A stretch of DNA of 63,932 nt, taken from assembly GCA_900545585.1 (NCBI GenBank), contig UQZR01000014.1, forward strand, positions 1 through 63,932, in the 5' to 3' direction. Both the position numbers and the translations under genes were made by a program. Positions 60,945-63,932 of the stretch are shown in pieces. Position 1 is the first letter of the stretch. Each line of letters opens with the position of its first letter. The stretch is from an uncultured Eubacteriales bacterium (GTDB lineage: Bacteria; Bacillota; Clostridia; Oscillospirales; Oscillospiraceae). The notes beneath the pieces are model-generated. The model did no database searches, was not told where the DNA came from, and saw only the letters and a list, made by a program, of their open reading frames with translations.

Positions 60945-63146
60945 ATGTTCTATTCAGATAAACCCATTAGCTCCAACAATGAAGATAAACTCAACCGGAA
61001 AGGCTTTGCTAAACTCCTGGCTCACACTCTCGTACACTTGGATAGCAAAGACACTTTCACAGTTGGGTTATTTGGAAAGTGGGGATGTGGCAAAACCTCT
61101 CTTGTCAACATGACCTTGGCAGAGATAGAAAATATCCAAGCTAAAAATGAAACTGATGAACAGATTATCGTTGTACATTTTGAACCCTGGAACTTCACGG
61201 ATACTAATCAGCTGCTAACACAATTTTTTGTTCGACTGGCAAATGAGTTCCAAAAGAAGGGCAACAAGAATCTAACCAAGATTGGAAAGGCGTTAGAAAA
61301 CTATTCTGATGCCTTTGGCCTTTTGGAATTGATTCCCGGAGTTGGAGCGCCTATTGCCTCGGCCAGCAAGTGGGGGCTTTCTCGATTAGGGCAGAAGATG
61401 CAAAAGGGACTCGATGAACGCGATGTATTGAAGCAAAAGGAGCAGGTCATTCAGTTGCTAAAGGCTCAATCCAATCGTATTTTAGTCATTCTCGATGACA
61501 TTGATCGCTTAAGCAACGAACAGATACGTTATGTTTTTCAGTTGATTACTTCGGTTGCGAGGTTCCCAAACACGACTTACCTTTTGGTCTTCGACAAAGA
61601 AATAGTTGTTGAGGCATTAAAGGGTGTCCAAAGCGGAAATGGACAGGATTACCTTGAAAAAGTCATCCAAATGCCAATTCAGATTCCCAACATTCAGCGT
61701 TCTGATTTACGCAATGCCCTTTTTGAACGGCTTGATGAAATTATTGCAGATTTCAAAGAACTCGGATATAACCAGAAGCACTGGCAACAACTGTTTGGTT
61801 CATGCGTTGATCCCTTTGTCACGCATCTCCGGGATATCAACCGTTTGTGCAATGCGTTGCGCTTTAAACTAACGAGTATATCTTCCGAAATAGATTTCGC
61901 TGACATGATTGCACTGTCTGTTCTGGAAATCCATCATCCATTGATTTATGAATGGGTAAAAAATAACAAATCCATTCTGACTGGTGAAAACGATTATTCT
62001 AATCTGGGAGTCAATAGAGCTCAAAAAGAGTGGTTGGTGCATTATACCGAAACTTTAAGCAAATTAGTTCTGCTGGAGCGCCCAGATGTTTCTGTTGAGA
62101 CTGAAACAAAATTGGTAGTCAAGTTTTTGGCAGATTTGTTCCCGCATTTTGGGCATAGAGTCGGTATGACGTACGAAGTCTATGATATGGCTCAGTTTAA
62201 TCGTAATAACCAAATCGCCCATCCAGACAGATTTGATCGTTACTTCCAATTGGATATGGACAGTATAGCGTACAAGACGGTCGATGTTCGGAATGTTATC
62301 TATAACCTCGATGAGGGCGAGATCATAGACTTCTTACTTAAACAGGAAGAAAACGGCACAAGTTATGAGCTGTTAGAAGATATCCGGGCTCGAATCACTG
62401 AATTATCTGGCAACCGTGCTAAAATCATTATCAGCGCTCTATTCAAATCTATGAAAAGTCTCAATAAGACCGTGCGCAAAAGCTGGCTTTCTATGAGTAC
62501 GGGTGTTTATGCGGAACATATGATGCTCGATTTGATAGAACGAATCCCTACTAAAGAGAGAGTACCATTTATATCCACGCTAATTTCTTGCTCTGATATG
62601 GATGCCTTACAGTCCATCGCAACTGTCATTAATATGCTCGAATTGGGTTATGGACGGTTAGCAGCAGAAGGCCAAGAGCGGAATTATAAGAAAGTTATCA
62701 CTCTGGACGAGCTGATCACCGTGGAAACCATGTTTGTAGACCGAGTCAAGGAAGTTTTAAAAACCAGTAGTCTGTTCGATTTCTCCGAATGGCGTATGGT
62801 CTATCATTTGTTGGATTCATTCGATCCAGAATACACCAAGAGCTATTTGGACAGCGCACTGATTCAAGACGAAAATGTCTTGTGGTTCCTTGGTCATTTT
62901 GTAAATGTTTGGACTGGAACTGGCAAAGAATACGAAATCCAGAAAGGATACACTGACTATTTCTCGACTGAGCGAGTCCTTAATGCGATTGAATCTTGTA
63001 GGAAGAATGGTACATTTTTCCGGTTTCCGGAAGAATTGCAGCACAAGTGTGCAGCATTCTCTTTAGCCCATTCTGGAAGTCCAGATTATAGCGGTGGAGC
63101 TTATCAAGACGATACGGAAAAATTAATAGCATCTTGGAAATCTTGA
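60945..63146 (+). CDS. KAP-family P-loop NTPase (candidate defence protein)
   Basis: A 733-residue KAP NTPase, the family of F-plasmid PifA and of many phage-defence ATPases. The N-terminal segment DKPISSNNEDKLNRKGFAKLL leads to Walker A GLFGKWGCGKTSLVNM (about 40-55), a HFEPWNF motif, Walker B ILVILDDIDRLS (about 180-191) and FDKEIVVEALK. No transmembrane pair is apparent in the usual KAP insertion. The C-terminal 350 residues are helical and unassigned. ATG 60945 has cggagg upstream. The gene is visibly richer in A/T than its neighbours and sits between tRNA-Pro and an integrase, so it was probably acquired on an island. A defence role is inference. Confidence 0.87.
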   Translation: MFYSDKPISSNNEDKLNRKGFAKLLAHTLVHLDSKDTFTVGLFGKWGCGKTSLVNMTLAEIENIQAKNETDEQIIVVHFEPWNFTDTNQLLTQFFVRLANEFQKKGNKNLTKIGKALENYSDAFGLLELIPGVGAPIASASKWGLSRLGQKMQKGLDERDVLKQKEQVIQLLKAQSNRILVILDDIDRLSNEQIRYVFQLITSVARFPNTTYLLVFDKEIVVEALKGVQSGNGQDYLEKVIQMPIQIPNIQRSDLRNALFERLDEIIADFKELGYNQKHWQQLFGSCVDPFVTHLRDINRLCNALRFKLTSISSEIDFADMIALSVLEIHHPLIYEWVKNNKSILTGENDYSNLGVNRAQKEWLVHYTETLSKLVLLERPDVSVETETKLVVKFLADLFPHFGHRVGMTYEVYDMAQFNRNNQIAHPDRFDRYFQLDMDSIAYKTVDVRNVIYNLDEGEIIDFLLKQEENGTSYELLEDIRARITELSGNRAKIIISALFKSMKSLNKTVRKSWLSMSTGVYAEHMMLDLIERIPTKERVPFISTLISCSDMDALQSIATVINMLELGYGRLAAEGQERNYKKVITLDELITVETMFVDRVKEVLKTSSLFDFSEWRMVYHLLDSFDPEYTKSYLDSALIQDENVLWFLGHFVNVWTGTGKEYEIQKGYTDYFSTERVLNAIESCRKNGTFFRFPEELQHKCAAFSLAHSGSPDYSGGAYQDDTEKLIASWKS

Positions 63147-63153
63147 GAAACAT

Positions 63154-63190
63154 CCCGCCCCTGATTTGATATATATCAGGGGCGGGGGCT
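63154..63190. terminator. Terminator between convergent KAP and integrase genes
   Basis: cccgcccctgat and atcaggggcggg pair around a short A/T loop. It sits between the two convergent stop codons. Both directions lack a long T run. Confidence 0.75.
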
Positions 63191-63194
63191 ACTA

Positions 63195-63932
63195 TTACCC
63201 AACCTTCTCGAACGGAATCACCTTGCACCGGCTTTCCTTCGGCGGGTCGGGAGGCTCCGGGGTGGTGATTGCCGTAGCGGATTCCATGAAGCCGCCGATC
63301 TTCTCAGCCGCGCCTCTCTGCATATCGTTGGTGATATGCGTGTAGGTGTCCAGAGTGAAGCCCGCGCTGTAGTGCCCCAGCATGCTGGACAGGGTCTTCA
63401 CATCCACGCCGCTGGAGATCGCCATGGTGGCGAATGTGTGTCTGAGGTCGTGAAAGCGCACGTGCTCCTCGATGCCTGCGTTTTTCAGCAGCTTCCGGTT
63501 GATCCGCGACACGGCGTCCGGACTCCAGTAGCCGCCTGTGCGGGGCGACGGGAACAGGATGGGGTTGTCCGGGTGCTGCTCGTGCTCCTGCACGAGCAGG
63601 TCTACCGCCTGCTGCGACAGCGCCACCTTGCGGACGGAGTTTTTCGTTTTCGGCTCCGTCACATCCAGCTCGCCCTCCATGCGGGTGACTTGCTTATTCA
63701 CCGTCAGGATGCGCTCTTTTACATTCAAGTCCTCCCACTGTAGCGCCAGCAGTTCGCCCCGGCGCAGGCCGCTGGACAGCTCCAGATAGAACATGGGCAG
63801 GACGCCGTACTTCTCCGCTTCCTGAAGGTATCTGCCGATCTTCTCCGGTGGGAGAATGGTCATCTCTTTCTTGTCCTTGGGCGGGATGCGGCAGTTCTCG
63901 CAGGGGTTGTACGGGATGAGCCGCTCTTTCAC
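63195..63932 (-). CDS. Tyrosine recombinase/integrase (N terminus beyond window)
   Basis: The visible 245 residues cover the end of the core-binding region and the whole catalytic domain of a phage-type integrase. Catalytic residues are present: Arg in LSSGLRRGELLAL, HDLRH (H-x-x-R), His in MLGHYSAGF and the nucleophile Tyr in TLDTYTHIT. The frame stays open to the edge, so the N terminus is outside. It ends convergent with the KAP gene, about 2.6 kb from tRNA-Pro. It probably moved the KAP gene into the tRNA-Pro site. It is intact in the visible part, unlike the remnant at the left edge. Confidence 0.92.
   Translation of the reverse strand: MKERLIPYNPCENCRIPPKDKKEMTILPPEKIGRYLQEAEKYGVLPMFYLELSSGLRRGELLALQWEDLNVKERILTVNKQVTRMEGELDVTEPKTKNSVRKVALSQQAVDLLVQEHEQHPDNPILFPSPRTGGYWSPDAVSRINRKLLKNAGIEEHVRFHDLRHTFATMAISSGVDVKTLSSMLGHYSAGFTLDTYTHITNDMQRGAAEKIGGFMESATAITTPEPPDPPKESRCKVIPFEKVG

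Overview
The window looks like the chromosome of a GC-rich anaerobic gut Firmicute, most likely an Oscillospiraceae-type Clostridium (inference). The evidence is a CtsR/ClpC heat-shock operon, a Gram-positive L33-SecE-NusG-L11-L1-L10-L12 operon, ferredoxin-flavodoxin fusion genes, many lipoproteins and isopeptide-type pilins. No single sequence here fixes the species.

Left to right. 1-480: tail of an unknown gene and the 3' remnant of a tyrosine integrase. 500-4230: ctsR-mcsA-clpC behind two CtsR boxes, with no mcsB. 4440-13600: a MerR-type regulator divergent from a 2733-residue surface protein whose promoter has the 19-bp spacer and dyad typical of MerR control. 13800-15200: two flavoprotein genes. 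15290-19530 (minus): mtaB, a YfbR-like HD phosphatase, an ACT protein, a PFL/DUF711 protein, a GNAT and a Lar-like zinc protein. 19690-23980 (plus): cysteine desulfurase, MATE pump, RlmA-like methyltransferase, GH25 lysozyme. 24045-26110: typA and tRNA-Arg(CCT). 26310-37650: a probable fructosamine (Amadori product) utilisation region. It holds frlB, and divergently frlC-frlD, a HAD phosphatase, a YesM/YesN-type two-component system, a single-operon ABC importer and a second SIS-domain gene. 37780-45920: four lipoproteins, one with an HEIWH metalloprotease motif, around a MalT-like LuxR ATPase regulator. 46110-49470: the ribosomal protein/NusG operon with an L10 leader, ended by a terminator directly after rplL. 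49730-51360: ruvX and a BaiN/HI0933-type flavoprotein. 51530-55980: three pilus-like proteins without a sortase gene. 56110-60080: a GT2 glycosyltransferase and an OmpR-type two-component system. 60240-60612: tRNA-Pro(TGG) preceded by two T-arm-less tRNA-Pro-like copies, each with its own promoter-like sequence. 60820-63930: an AT-richer KAP-family P-loop NTPase (candidate defence gene) and a convergent tyrosine integrase cut by the window edge, probably an island at tRNA-Pro.

The points most worth following are the T-arm-less tRNA-Pro-like copies with paired D-stems, the KAP cargo with an apparent terminator in its leader, the MerR-type switch in front of the giant surface protein, the fructosamine region with a phosphosugar/iron-type ABC importer and a truncated PHP gene, and the lipoprotein/MalT locus with a shared palindrome. 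All calls are from reading the sequence; no database search was run.
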